Shown piece by piece: positions 9,137 through 20,760 of a stretch of 64,000 nucleotides of DNA. The stretch's first letter is position 1. Each line of letters starts with the position of its first letter. Both the position numbers and the translations under genes were made by a program. A model generated the notes under the pieces. It had not been told where the DNA came from. It ran no database searches and saw only the letters and a program-made list of their open reading frames with translations. Where the stretch lies: contig KQ482040.1 of the NCBI GenBank assembly GCA_001430745.1, positions 439,500 through 503,499 on the forward strand, in the 5' to 3' direction. This stretch comes from Auxenochlorella pyrenoidosa (taxonomy: Eukaryota > Chlorophyta > Trebouxiophyceae > Chlorellales > Chlorellaceae).

Positions 9137-12061
9137 CTATGCCCACCTGATGCCCTTCTCAATCGAGGCACGCAGCTCGGGCATCATGGCCTGCAGGGCA
9201 ATGATATGTGAGGTAAGGCAGCAAACTCTCGTGGCAGCAATGCCACAGGAAGATTCCTGGGCTCATCCAACGGCACGCACGATGATGCGTAAGAATTTCG
9301 GCAACCTCACCTTCAGGCCTGCCGCCTCATAATCGTTAAGAGTGCCCAGACCGAAGATCTGCTCAACGCCTGCAGATGTTGCGGGGGACAGCGCAAAAGT
9401 GAGTGGCGTGCACCGATCTTGGCAAATTGAAACTTGCTGCCAAGTGCACGGTGTCGACTTGAACTGGCAGTGGCATTATGTGTGCAGGGCGGACAGTTGC
9501 GTAAGCCCCACAACTGGCCACAAAACTTGTCGGCCCTGCATCAACTAACATTGTGTCCTTCACAGCTCGCTGCCACAGGCAGGGCACTGATTGTATTTTG
9601 GTTGCAGCCCTGCTTGGCAGCTCACCATTCTTGCCCAGCTTGACCTTGCTGCTAAAGAAGGGCACCTCGGTAATGGAGGAAGCCACATACGAGCACTCAA
9701 TCACATCGGGGTCACCGTTGAGACCGCGCAGGCATGCATCGGCGAACAGCGCGCCGGCGTACGCCATGGACAGGGTGGCAGAGCCCTGCAGGCAACAAAC
9801 AACCAGCATGGAAAGGTAAGGAGGCTGAGAGAGTGGACGGCTTGGCAGCTCAACCGCTCGCGATGCAGGGACAAGCTAGTTAGCCACGCCCTGCTATCCA
9901 TCACCACTGTCAGGAGCGCTTGCTGATGGCGCTGCCTTAGAAGGCACTCAAGCATGCTCTAGTAACCTGCAGTGGTGGTGGGCACCACTCTCCAGCAGGT
10001 CATCATGGTAAACCCCACCTTGCCGGCCTTGGCCTGGACCACCTCAGTGCCGCCGTCCTGGGTGCGCTTGGTCAGGGCATCAATGTCGGCATCAGACAGC
10101 TTCGCGTTGGGCGTGGGCACCGCCTGCATGAGAAGCGAGGTGCAGAAGGGTGTGTGTCGGGAGGATAATGCAGGGCACGCAATTGGGAGCAGCAGCAGCA
10201 GCAGCAGCGGCAGTAGTGTTCAGCGGAACTAAAGATGCTCTGCGTGAAGCCAGCACTTGGCTGCACTTCCGTGCTTTCAATTCACATGACGTTGTCTATG
10301 TGCATGCATCCAGGCTGACAACACAGCAGGAATCACAGCCAGCGCACCTGGGAGAACAGCGGCAGGATGGTGACGCCGGCGTGGCCGCCCACGACAGGCA
10401 CGTCAACCTTGCTGACATCCACGCCCGCCTTCTCGGCATAGAAGGTCTTTGCACGCACCTGCAGCAACGGGAGCACAGTCACTTGGTAAGGTGGCAGCAG
10501 ATTGTAGAGCTCCAGAGCTGTTTTTTTGACAAGTTGGGCAAGCCCTTTCATGAAGGCACAGCACGGGCGTTGATTGTTGCAGAATGGGAAGCAGGCCATA
10601 GAGAGTTGTAACTTTTATCCAGATCATCATTCCCAGCACAAGAGCAATGCAGCCAAGTTTCTCCGGGTATTGTGCGGATTCTGCCACTCACCACATCCAG
10701 GGTGGTGACGCCCAGCACGCGCTTCTCATCATACGTGCCCATCTTCTTCAGAGTCTCGGCCGCGATGGGCACAGTGGAGTTGACGGGGTTGGAAATGATG
10801 TTCAGCAGCGCCTGCGAGGGGCAGTGACAGGCGTACAGCAGGGTCAGGCAGGGTGAGGAGAGGGTTGCAGGGGGGGCACGACTTGCATGGAGCAGGGGCA
10901 GGCAGGGTGGGGAGAGGGTTGCAGGGGGGGCACGACTTGCATGGAGCAGGGGCAGGCAGGGTGGGGAGAGGGTTGTGGGGGGTGCACTTTGGGCATGCTA
11001 ATTTCTGCTGACAGCGTGGTGCAGTTGACGGCCAAAACACTGCTTGCCAGAACTCCCGGCTAGCATCGCACCATGCGGCAGACAGTGTTGGGTGCCTCAA
11101 GCAAGGCTCTCAAAAGCTGCTAGCAGGCCCTGCGCAGCCCCCCTCGACCCGTCCTCCCCCGGTGGCACCACTCCCTGCGCATCGCGGGCCTCACCTCGGG
11201 GCAGTGCTTGCCGCAGGCCTCCACCAGGCTCCTCACAATGCCCGCGTTGATCTTGAAGAGGTCATCGCGGGTCATGCCGGGCTTGCGGGGCACGCCAGCC
11301 GGGATGATCACAACATGCGCTCCCTTGAGAGCCTCGCCCAGCTGGTCCTCGCCTGCACCAACAGAAAGATGGGCTCAAGAAGCAACGTGGGGAAAGACCA
11401 GCACAATGTCTGGTTTCCAGCCCACAACAACAGCAGCCCTGCTTCATGCTTGGATTCCAGGCAATGCGGGGCAGCATGTCTGCAGCTCCCGGGATCCCGC
11501 AGGCTGCATCTCTTGCAGCATCTGCCCAGCGTGGCTGAACAGTCTGCTTTGTCTTTCCGGCATGCGCGCACCCGCGTAGCCTTTGACCTGGGCCCTGGAG
11601 TTGATGTGGCTGACATCTGCTGCCACGCCGGGCGTGCCCGCAATATCGTACAGGGCCAGCTCGCTGACATACGGGGACAGCTACAGGCACAGAGAAAGGA
11701 GGAGCAAGAGAGAAGGGAGAGAGTGTGTGTGATCTGTGCAGTGGCATTACGCGGAACCGCGAGTCGGGTAGATGGGAAGCAGGGATGAAGGATAAGCACA
11801 GATGCAGCACATCCAGGCACCAAGTGCACGAGGCGTGACTGCGTTAAGGATCCGCACAGAAATTTCAACCCCTCGACTCCAGCTCCACAAAGCCAAAAAC
11901 CACAGCTTCCAGATGCCCACCTTCATCAGCAGCGAGAGAGGCTGGCCGATGCCACCGGCAGCGCCCAGCACTGCGACCTTGCGGTCCGGCACGCCGCTGG
12001 CAAAGCCACGGGCGCCCGCGGCGCGCACAACCTCCTTGGTAGCCCGTGCCAGCGTCTGCAT
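9137..12061 (-). CDS. MDH: NAD-dependent malate dehydrogenase, probably mitochondrial
   Basis: Converts malate and NAD to oxaloacetate and NADH. Nine exons in phase give 338 residues: 12061-11921, 11680-11572, 11352-11195, 10811-10692, 10458-10348, 10123-10019, 9785-9626, 9369-9311, 9190-9137. The N terminus [22 protein letters not shown] is rich in Arg/Ala without acids apart from one Glu and reads as a mitochondrial presequence; peroxisomal or plastid targeting is less likely but not excluded. The dinucleotide-binding loop is [19 protein letters not shown]. Substrate-binding arginines lie in [19 protein letters not shown]. The catalytic Asp is in TTLDVVRAKTF and the catalytic His in [13 protein letters not shown]. 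Length is typical for organellar MDH. The start has no in-frame ATG competitor close by. The final exon ends GIRWA-stop. The intron between exons 3 and 4 carries a minisatellite, and the intron between exons 5 and 6 has a short CAG run. Confidence 0.95.
10840..10980. repeat. Intronic minisatellite, about 54-base unit
   Basis: Nearly three copies of a G-rich unit of about 54 bases (the core GCACGACTTGCATGGAGCAG recurs 54 bases apart) inside the third intron of malate dehydrogenase. Copies are almost identical, so the expansion looks recent. Confidence 0.85.
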
Positions 12062-12877
12062 TGTGGCTGTGACAGGCAGGGGCACACAGAGAGCGCAGAG
12101 CATAGTGAGGAAATGCCTGGCAGTGGCTGTGGGCGACAGACACCTGCCGCCGATGCGGCAAAGGCCACCTCCAGCACTCTGCCGACTGCTGCGTGGCGCC
12201 CTGGGGGCCGATCGGATCGTCGAACGGCCGTGTTCAGGCATTCGCCTGCCTGCCTGTCAGCGTGGCGTGTATATCCCACGGGGTGACCGCACCCAGGGTT
12301 GAGGAGTGCACATCGGGCGCAGTGCAGCCCTTCGAGCGAGCATATGAGCCAGGTCTCGCTGCTTGGTGCTCGATACAGCCACCGCACAGACCTTGTGGAC
12401 CCTCGCCGATAGTTCCCTCACCTCCCGGGAAGAGGCTTGTTTTCAAGAGGCGGGTGCCGTGATGCTGGAATCAAGCAGGGCCCTGAAGGTCTTGGGTTTG
12501 CTTGTCGAGCTGTGGGCACGCTCAGCAGGCAGCACGGCAAGCATGCCGGCAGCAGTCGCCCCCACATGCATGCGTTGCACAATCAATCTGTTGCTGGTTG
12601 AGAGAAGGTGGGCCCCGTCAGTGCAGGGCGTGCGGCCTGCCGGACTGCAGGGGCACTCTTGGGAGGGCCTGGCGCCTGCTGAGCAGCATTGAGGCCTGAG
12701 ATATAACAGCACTAATTCGCAGAGTTACGCCACCGCTCTTTCTCTCAGAGTTCTGCCGCCGCTGGCCCTCGCCGCCGCCGTCCCTTCTGCAGAAGGAGGG
12801 CTCCGCCGCCGCAGTGCCCTCGTGTCATTAGCACAGCGGCTACTCAGTCTCTTGCGACCTAGAGGAGCAGGAGCGCC
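12062..12877. promoter_or_regulatory. Divergent promoter region of malate dehydrogenase and UTP4
   Basis: 816 bases separate the two start codons, which face away from each other, so both promoters and 5' UTRs lie here. No coding exon is recognised and no clear TATA box is visible. A 14-base string at 12388-12401 (AGACCTTGTGGACC) also occurs in the other large divergent promoter region at 19870-19883. Confidence 0.5.
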
Positions 12878-15800
12878 ATGCGTGGCGCCACAGCCAGCGC
12901 TGGGCTTGTCGAGCTGCACCGCAGCCGGTTTGTGGAGTGGCAGCCGTCGGGCGTGGCGGCGCTGGCGGCCAGCGGCGACGGCTCAGTGGTGGCAGCGGCT
13001 CGTGAGGATGGCGACATCGAGCTGTATGAGATGGCCACCAACCACTGCTTCCAGGTGGGTGGGTGGCCAAGGCTGCGCACCTGAGGCAAAAGCAGGGTTA
13101 ACAGCGTACAACGGGACATGGCTCCCTAGTGTGGCTCCACTTGTGCTAAGCTTTGCGCCTCCGTTGCCCCTGCAGCGCCTGCCCGGCCAGCGCGACGCCT
13201 GCCTGACCTGCGTGGCTCTGGTGGACGAGGAGGAGGGTGGCAAGGGCGGCCTGACCAGCCGCCTGTTCACCGGGGGCCTGGATGGAGCGCTGGTGGAGTG
13301 GGATGTTGAGCAGCGCCGTGCCGGGCCCGCAGCCGACTCGCTTGGCGGAGCAGTGTGGCAGCTGGTGCCGGAGCCCCGCGCCTGTATCAAGCCAGGTGCG
13401 CACTGGGACTCCTGGGCGGGGCAAGGCTGCCCCAGTGTTCAGTCATTTTGATTCATTGAATCATTGCAGGGTGGTGCAGAATGGCATGTCCATCGCGTGC
13501 TCCCTGTTCTCTTGCCACCCTGGCCATCCTTCCCACACTCAGCAAAGACTGCCCTTGCCTTGTTTTTTTTGCAGAAGCACCTGCACGTGTTGCAGCCGCT
13601 TGTGACGACGGCTGCGCGCGCATCTTCCAGGCCGAGCACGGCGTGCCTGGCCTCGCCTACTCTCGCACCCTGCCCCGTGTGGAAGGGCGCACGCTGGCGG
13701 TGGCCTGGCACCCTTCGGGGGAGGTGCTGGCGACGGCCGGCACTGATGGCTGCATCCACCTGTGGCAGCTGGCGAGTGGGCGAGAGCTGCTGCGAATCAC
13801 TGCGCGCGATGGCGGACAGGGCAGTGGCGAGGCGTGCATCTGGTCGCTGCTCGTGCTGCATGATGGCACGGTGGTCAGGTGCGAGGGTTCGTTTTGATGA
13901 TTTTCATGGGAATTTGACTGTCGAGAAATCCTTTGGGATTGTTAACACGCTGACTCAACTCACGACTGACCTATCAAGGGTGCTGTGCCGCATGATCAAG
14001 CGCAATGTTTGGGACAATTTCTGCACTATTTGTGCTCCTGGGTGCTCGTGTCACACACCTTTTGACCACCTGCTTTCACCTTTCCGACACCAAGACTGCC
14101 TTCTGCCCTATCCCTCTCTTCCCCTGCACAGTGGCGACAGCAGCGGCAACGTGCAGTTCTGGGACGGCAAGTTTGGCACGCTGCTGGCGCGCTTTTCGCA
14201 GCACCAAGCCGACGTGCTGCAGCTGGCGGCCTCACCCGATGGCAACATGGTGTTCGCAGCAGGTGCAAAGCAATGTGCTACTGGGTGGGCAGGATGGATG
14301 CAGGCTGGGAGGGGTTGTAGTGTCAGGATATCCTCCTGCTGCCTGCATCTCAGGTTGCGGCCATCCGTCAAGACTATCCTAAACTCAGCCTGCTTGTGCC
14401 GCCGCCATCCGTCAAGACTGTGCTCAAACTCAGCCTGCTTGTGCCGCCGCCATCCGTCAAGACTGTGCTCAAACTCAGCCTGCTTGTGCCGCCCCTGTGT
14501 GTTTGCAGGCGTGGACCCGCAGGTGGCGCTCTTCCATCGCCTGCCCGAGGGCAGCAGCGAGGGCGGCAGCAAGCACGTGCCCTGGGCGCACCTGTCGAGC
14601 AAGCGGCCGCACACGCACGATGTGCGCGCGCTGTGCGTCGCCAGCGGCAAGGCCCTGCCCGAGGGCGCCCGCCTGGTCAGCGGCGGCAACGATACCCAGC
14701 TGTTCATGCACTCTGTGGAGCACTTCCTTAAGGTGAGCCTTGAGTTGGTCTTTACCCAACTTCGCCACTTTTCCCAACTTGCACCCCTTATGTGGCCCTC
14801 TGTTGCTCGTGTGTCTTGCCTTCCACTGCTGCAGTGCCGCAGCAATGACGGCCAGCCCAACCACAAGTTCGCACCACCGATCGGGCTCCTCTCTCTGCGT
14901 TATCCGAATGCAGGAGCACCCAATCAACATCAATACCAGCCCGCAGATGCCAGTGCTGCAGGCTGCGCAGGCGGCCGTGGCACTGCAGCCCAGCAGCAGC
15001 AGCAGCAGCAGCAGCCAGCGGGAGCAGCAGCCGCCCTGGCTGCTGTGTGCGCAACGCTGCGACATCGACATCTGGCGGCTTGCAGAGGCGAAGCCGCAGG
15101 GCCAGCTGTGCCCACCTTCAGAGGGCACGCTGCTGCCGCCTGCCTCGGCGCCGGAGCACCTGCTGCGCCTTGTGGCACAGTCCGGGCGCTACGTCAGCGC
15201 AGCGGCCATTTCGCAGGATCGTCAGTGGCTGGCCTATTCCGACAGCCACCGCGTCAGCTGCTTCGCCCTGGAGCAGCAGCCAGCTGACGAGGCCATGCCA
15301 GAAGATCACGTGGTGCCTGCACCGCTGCAGCTGCCAGCCGACCTGCCTGCTGCCTGCCACCTGGCCTTCCGCCCAGGAACCAGCGAGCTTGTGGCCTGCG
15401 CCAGCGATGGCACCTTGCGCATCATAGATGTGTCGCACTTGCCAGCTGCGGGGCAAGGGAAGGCCCGCGGCGGTGGCAGGAGCAGCGGCGGCGGCAGCGG
15501 CAGCGATGGCCCAGCGCTGCTGCGCGCCCTGCACGACCTGCAGTACAAGTCGTCATTCCGGCGTGACCGCCAGCGCAACGCGGCACGGCGACTCATGCCT
15601 CTGGTGGAGCTGATGGCCATCAGCCCGGACGGCAGGTGCGCTGCCCCAGGGAGTGAGGCAACCTGGCTGCCTGCCCGCAAGCTGCCTGCCTGCAGAGGGG
15701 TTGTGCAACGTGCCAGTTCACTGCGTGCACATGTTTTTCGCTGCGGGTGTGCGGCACAAAATGAACCGATGACAGCGAGCAAGTGCAGAACATCCAAGGC

Positions 15801-16616
15801 TAACTCCAGTGCGGATGACAGTCAAACCTGTTGAGGCCTGCGTCTGCACCATGAACATCTGCTATCACTTGTCTTCTTGCTGCACCGTTCTTACTTTGCG
15901 TCGTAGCCATCCTCGCGCTCTCTTGACCCCTGCAGCTGGCTGGCAGCAGTGGTGCGGCAGCGGGTTCATGTGCTAAGCCTCGCTTCACACAAGCTGGCGC
16001 ACTCGCTGCCGCTGCTGGCAGAGCCGCAGCCCGCTATCACCGCAATGGCTTTCACTGCGGACAGCAGCACGGTGGTTGTGGCTGCCAGCACGCATCAGGT
16101 GGCGGCGTACAGCATGGCCAGCGGGCAGCCCACCGACTGGACGCAGCAGCACGGAAGCAGCTTGCCCCCCAAGCTGCTGCGCATGCCAGGGACCATTGTC
16201 AGCATCGCATCCTGCCCGGCCGCGCCGGACAGCCTGTTTGTGGCCTCTTCACAGGCATGCTGCCACCTCGACATGGGCCAGCCGCTGGAGGGCGAGCAGG
16301 GCCAGGGGCGCAAGCGCCGGCGCTCTCACAAGCCGGTGCTGGCGAGCGAGCCACCCGGCCGCAACTGCCGCATGATCTACTGCTCCGACCCAGTGCTGTA
16401 CGCTGCTTACCTGGGACCGGAGGCGCTGCTGGTGGTAAGCTTCACCATGCTGCCAGTTGGGACTGTCGGCGCAGCCCCTGCACACCAGCGGGTGTTCACC
16501 CATCTGATGCATCTGAAATGTGTTTGATTCCTTGTTGCCTGCAGGTGGAGCGGCCCTGGGAGGAAGTGCACAAGGCAATCGCGGCACCCATGTATCGGCA
16601 CCGGTACGGCACTTAA
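12878..16616 (+). CDS. UTP4: UTP4/Cirhin, WD40 protein of the small-subunit processome
   Basis: Nucleolar U3 snoRNP (t-UTP) component needed for pre-18S rRNA transcription and processing. Eight exons in phase give 782 residues: 12878-13054, 13176-13395, 13575-13878, 14132-14262, 14509-14732, 14914-15635, 15936-16434, 16545-16616. The N terminus matches Cirhin block for block: [83 protein letters not shown] and [12 protein letters not shown]. The second propeller follows ([17 protein letters not shown]-type WD units, [28 protein letters not shown]), and it ends with [17 protein letters not shown], the conserved VERP tail. A Ser run (PSSSSSSSS) and a Gly/Ser loop interrupt the second propeller. 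The intron between exons 4 and 5 contains a 45-base tandem repeat. The start is the first ATG, seven codons before the conserved block. Confidence 0.93.
14361..14490. repeat. Intronic tandem repeat, three copies of 44-45 bases
   Basis: Three near-identical head-to-tail copies, each containing CCATCCGTCAAGACT and CTCAGCCTGCTTGTGCC, at 14361, 14405 and 14450, within the fourth intron of UTP4 and close to its 3' splice site. Confidence 0.9.
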
Positions 16617-16960
16617 GACTCCGCTACCATCCTGCATTGTCTTGTGCAGCACCGACCTACTGCTGCACCACGCTCGCTTCTGCTCGTCTTCAGAAAGCAT
16701 GCACCTTTCGAATAACATTTTCATACCCAGCTGTGCACATCCATTGAGCGTTTTGAGCGTTCAAAGGCTGCAATCTGGAACTTTCCCTGGAGTTTCATCT
16801 CGCGTCAGCACTCGATGCCCACTGACAAGGTGTCGCGGTTTCCACGTCTGCATGCTCAATCCTTGAACACAACATTTGTTGAAACGCTCTGCATTGGTAG
16901 CTGTGCAGCATATCAAATCAAGGCACTAGGCAGAGGGCAGAGCAGGCAGCCGGGCAGGGC
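16617..16960. other. Convergent 3' flanks of UTP4 and the TMEM184-type gene
   Basis: 344 bases between two stop codons facing each other. No gene or obvious TGTAA signal is seen. Confidence 0.5.
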
Positions 16961-19747
16961 CTAGTGAGGTGATTCGAGGGAGACGTTTGCCCAGTCAGTG
17001 GCTGCTGCCTTGCCCTTCTTCCTGTCTGCCACGCCGCTGCTGCTGTCCTCTGCATCATCCTCGTCAAAGGGGTTTTCCTTTTCGCGCGCCAAAAATTTAC
17101 TCCGACCCATGGGCGGCGACTCCGCATGCTCATCACTGCAGGCAGCGCGGACACAGCGCAGCAGGGAACTGAGGCAATGTGCAAGGCATGGCCAGCAACC
17201 GATGCATTAATCCCCAGGGGCAACAGCATGGCATGGCCAACAACCGATGCATTAATCCCCAGGGGCAGCACGATCAAGCAGCAGCTCCCCCTTTCTGCCG
17301 GGCACCACAGCTTTTTCGCCTGCCATAAATGTAGCAAGAACCACGCTTAAACCCACCTGAGCGTATAGCGCGGCCCTGCAAGCTGCTGGTCTTCGCTGCT
17401 GCCCATAGCATCCAGCGCCGGCATGGCGCCGCTGCCGCTGACGTCCTCTGCGTCGTCTGTCTGCCCAGGGGCGGGCGGCCCGCCATCTGTCTTGTGCCAC
17501 GTGCTGACCCCGCCCAGCTCCATGTTCATCAGCAGGTTGTCCCCATGCTGGTGCTGCTGCGACGACTCCTGGCCGACTGTAGAGTGAGAGGAGGGAAAAT
17601 CAATGCCAATTTTGAAGCACGTCGCGCATACTTGACAGGCAGGCGTGTTGCACCTTGCAAACTTGCATCACGAGTACTGCAGCAGGCGGCCTGAAGGGCA
17701 CCTATTGGCATGTTTTTTGCTACACCGTGCCAGAGGCGTCTCTCACTGCGCCTCACCTGCGACAAAAGTGCGAGTACGGACAGTCTTGGGCGGCGTGGCC
17801 TGCTTGCGGGTGCCGTCTGAGTAGAGCACATAGTCGTGGTAGGCAGGCGCAAACTGGTGCACCGTGTCGGTCACAACGTCCCTGCAAGCACACAGGGGCG
17901 CAGCACAGTAAGTGACACTGACAGTGAAGATTGAACTCACCTCACAGCACAACACCGAAATATCTGTCGGTGCGGAAAAGAGGCACCAAGCAATAACACA
18001 TTGCGACAACATGCGACAAAGTAGACATCGCAGCCACAGCATTGCACACCAGAGGCATGTTGCCAGCTGCGCATGGTATGCCCGGCGCCACGCACCTGAT
18101 GCTGATGGCGTGTGTGATGTTGCCGCCGCGGATGTTGCCTCCCGCCACCACATACTCGGACCAGGGGAAGGCAAAGATCATGAAGATGGCCGACGGCAGC
18201 ATCTCCACGCACAGCAGCCAGTTTTGCAGGTTGGTGCCATCCTCGGCTGCATGGCAGGAACACAAACTGCACTCTGGGCGCACGGTGCACATGCAACAGG
18301 CCAGGCCACAGCTTTTGAAGGCATGCAAACGGCCTGCGCGATGTTGCCCGTGTACAATTGACACAGACGTGGCCAAGGCCAGCGCACCCGTCGGGATAGC
18401 GCCCGCGCCGGTGGCAATGGCGATGAACAGGCCCTGCCAGTAGGACAGGAAGATGACCGCCTTGACCAGCGCAAACTTGAGCAGCGGCTTGAAAGGCGCC
18501 AGCAGCTCGTGGGTGCCCAGGTAGAAGAGCAGCAAGCCGTAGAGCGCGATGGTGTAGGTCAGGTTGTAGAAGATGGTGATCCACAGGTAGCTGCAGGCAC
18601 AAGCAGTGCGGCCGGTTTGTGCAGTCAAGGGAAAGCCGTGACTTGGCGGCAGGCACACTGCAACACCCACGAGCATGGCTGTGGATACCCAAGCGACCCA
18701 CATGCCGGGAGCAAGAGTCTCACCCCAGCCCTCTTGGCACATGTGTTGACCCCTGCAGCAATACTCCCATGGCACGCACCCGTTGTTGGGTGCCCAGTTG
18801 CCCTCGGTGTAGTTGTCTGTGGAGTAGAGCACCAGCGTGAGCGCCGCCAGGATGGGCTTCACCAACACAAACTGCAGCGCCATCTGCTTGGTGTAGCGCA
18901 CAAACCGGCCGTTGACTGGCAGCGGCGGCATGCAGCACGTGCCCGCTGCCCACGACGGCAGCAGCACAAAGCCGTGCATCTTGACCTCCACCGCGCCGGG
19001 CCCGCCCACGTAGGCCAGGCAGAGCGACATGAAGTTGTAGATCACCCAGGCCTCATAGCTGGAGGATGGGGCAGGGAGCAAGGCAGGCGCGTCGCAGCGT
19101 CGGTGCTGACGCTGTCCAGCAAATCCTGGTGCGCGCTCGGAAGGTGAGTGAGGCTTGCAGCCAGCTTGTTGACAGGACAGAGTGAGCGGGGCGACAGCTA
19201 TCCGGCAGTGCAACCGAGTAGGGATGGCTCACCAGTCGCGAACAGTGTTCCAGTAGATGGCTTGGTCCGGGTGGATTAGCGAAGGGAAGGAGCAAATGGA
19301 GTACATGGGCACCATGAAGATGATGCGCACGATGTACCGCTGCAGCAGGAGGATGGAGTGCTTGGGAGCAGTGGGGCAGTGCTTGGGAGCAGTGGGGCAT
19401 AGCAGGCGTGCTGAGCTGGGGGCCACAGCCCGCGCCGAGGACACCTCGAAGTGGGGCATGCTGCCGCACTGCAGAGCAAGTATCGAAAATGTGGCGCCCA
19501 GCGCGCGACACAACTTTCGCTCACCTGGAACACCGGCTCAGAATAGTGCCGCAGGTGCTGTATGATCTGCAGCAATGGAAGACAAAGGAACAGTTTGTGC
19601 AGTCCAAGCTTTTCTTCAAGGGCATTGGGAGCACGACAAAGGTTTCTTATCTGCAAAAGAGCGGCGCACCTGAAGGATGGATATCGCCAGTGCGATGTAG
19701 GCACAAACGCCCGCAACGACATGGCCCACTGTGTCGTCCCAAAACAT
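16961..19747 (-). CDS. TMEM184/LAZ1-type (DUF300, organic solute transporter Ost-alpha) membrane protein
   Basis: Seven-span membrane protein family that includes animal TMEM184 and plant LAZ1. Plant members act at the tonoplast and in vesicle traffic and cell-death signalling; the function here is unknown. Nine exons in phase give 459 residues: 19747-19670, 19566-19525, 19339-19233, 19058-18780, 18590-18388, 18246-18096, 17881-17757, 17576-17357, 17135-16961. Family blocks are IIQHLRHYSEPVFQRYIVR, IFMVPMYSICSFPSLI, RDCYEAWVIYNFMSLCLAYV, QFVLVKPILAALTLVL, TIALYGLLLFYLGTHELL, FIAIATGAGAIPT, NLQNWLLCVEMLPSAIFMI and ISIRDVVTDTVHQFAPAYHD. The C-terminal 130 residues are polar and acidic (SDEHAESPPMGRSKF, FDEDDAED) and probably cytosolic. 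The start is the first true ATG (MFWDDTVGH) just before the first helix. Intron 8 carries a 45-base duplication. Confidence 0.9.
17186..17267. repeat. Intronic tandem duplication, 45-base unit
   Basis: Two copies of a unit containing CAACCGATGCATTAATCCCC, 45 bases apart, in the eighth intron of the TMEM184-type gene. Confidence 0.85.
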
Positions 19748-20760
19748 CCCGGCCCAGCTGTGTTGGGGGCGCCTGCGGCGGGCAGGCGGCGGAGCGGTGA
19801 CGGCGGCGGCGGAGTTGGGCGGCCAACGGTATGCACTGCGCAGGATCTTTCGCAAGAAAGCACCTTCCGAGACCTTGTGGACCAGCAGAGGCGCGTTGAG
19901 CCCCCAAAACTCGCACCCTCAGTTAGGCCGCGGGGTGAGGGGCCGGCAATGGTTAGGCAAGGTCGTATCGTCCTCTCTGTTCAGCCAGGCGGTGAGTGGA
20001 TCGACCGTCCCGAACTTGCTCGCAGCGGGCGGTGACGGAGTTCGTGCGTTTGCTGCTCTCCTACGGCCGTGTGCTTCACACGGCACAGACAAGCTGATTG
20101 ATCGCGTCTCCACTGGAGAAGCGCAGCAGCCTGCCAGCATCATGCCGCGTGCGCCGCCGCCACCAGGCGCACGCAGGTGAGCAGCTGACCGCCAAGGCTG
20201 GGAATCGCTGCAGTGTGTCTCGCTGGAAGGTATCCGCTCATGCGTCGCACACATGGTGGCAACGTGATGTCCAGGCAGACGCTCGGGTTTTCAGCTGCCT
20301 AATCAGTATCGTTTCCGCACTGCCATGGACACCCGGGCCGGGGATGCACACACTTGGCCAGCACAGCTTCAGAACATTTTGCTGCACATTGAAACGACGG
20401 ATCTGCAGTATTGATGTCCAAGGGCATGAGCTAAAGGCCTCACGGCAGGCGACACCTCTCGGGATGATCACCCCCTGTTGCCGAGTGTTTGTGGCACAGC
20501 CATCAACCCGCCCAGTCATGCACCGGCGGCACGGCGCGCCTCTGTGCCCATGCCAAGCACTCTGGACAATGAGGCTCTCCTTTTAAACTCCCTACAGCCA
20601 GCCCACGGTTGGCAGAGCCCTTGCTAAGCACCCTCTGCACTCCGCCGCCGACGCTGCCGCCGCCCAGGTGCCGCGCGTGCCATGCCAGTAGTGGCAGCTG
20701 GCGTCACTGGGGGCGATCACATTCAACTGCACTATTCTGTAATGGCTTCAGCGTAAGAAG
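19748..20760. promoter_or_regulatory. Divergent promoter region of the TMEM184-type gene and TAF1
   Basis: 1,013 bases between two start codons that face away from each other. No coding exon is recognised despite several open frames. It shares the 14-mer AGACCTTGTGGACC (19870-19883) with the malate dehydrogenase/UTP4 divergent region. Confidence 0.5.

Noticed and set aside
10186..10213. CAG trinucleotide run
   Set aside because: Short repeat inside an MDH intron; CAG-rich sequence is common throughout this genome and nothing marks it as special.
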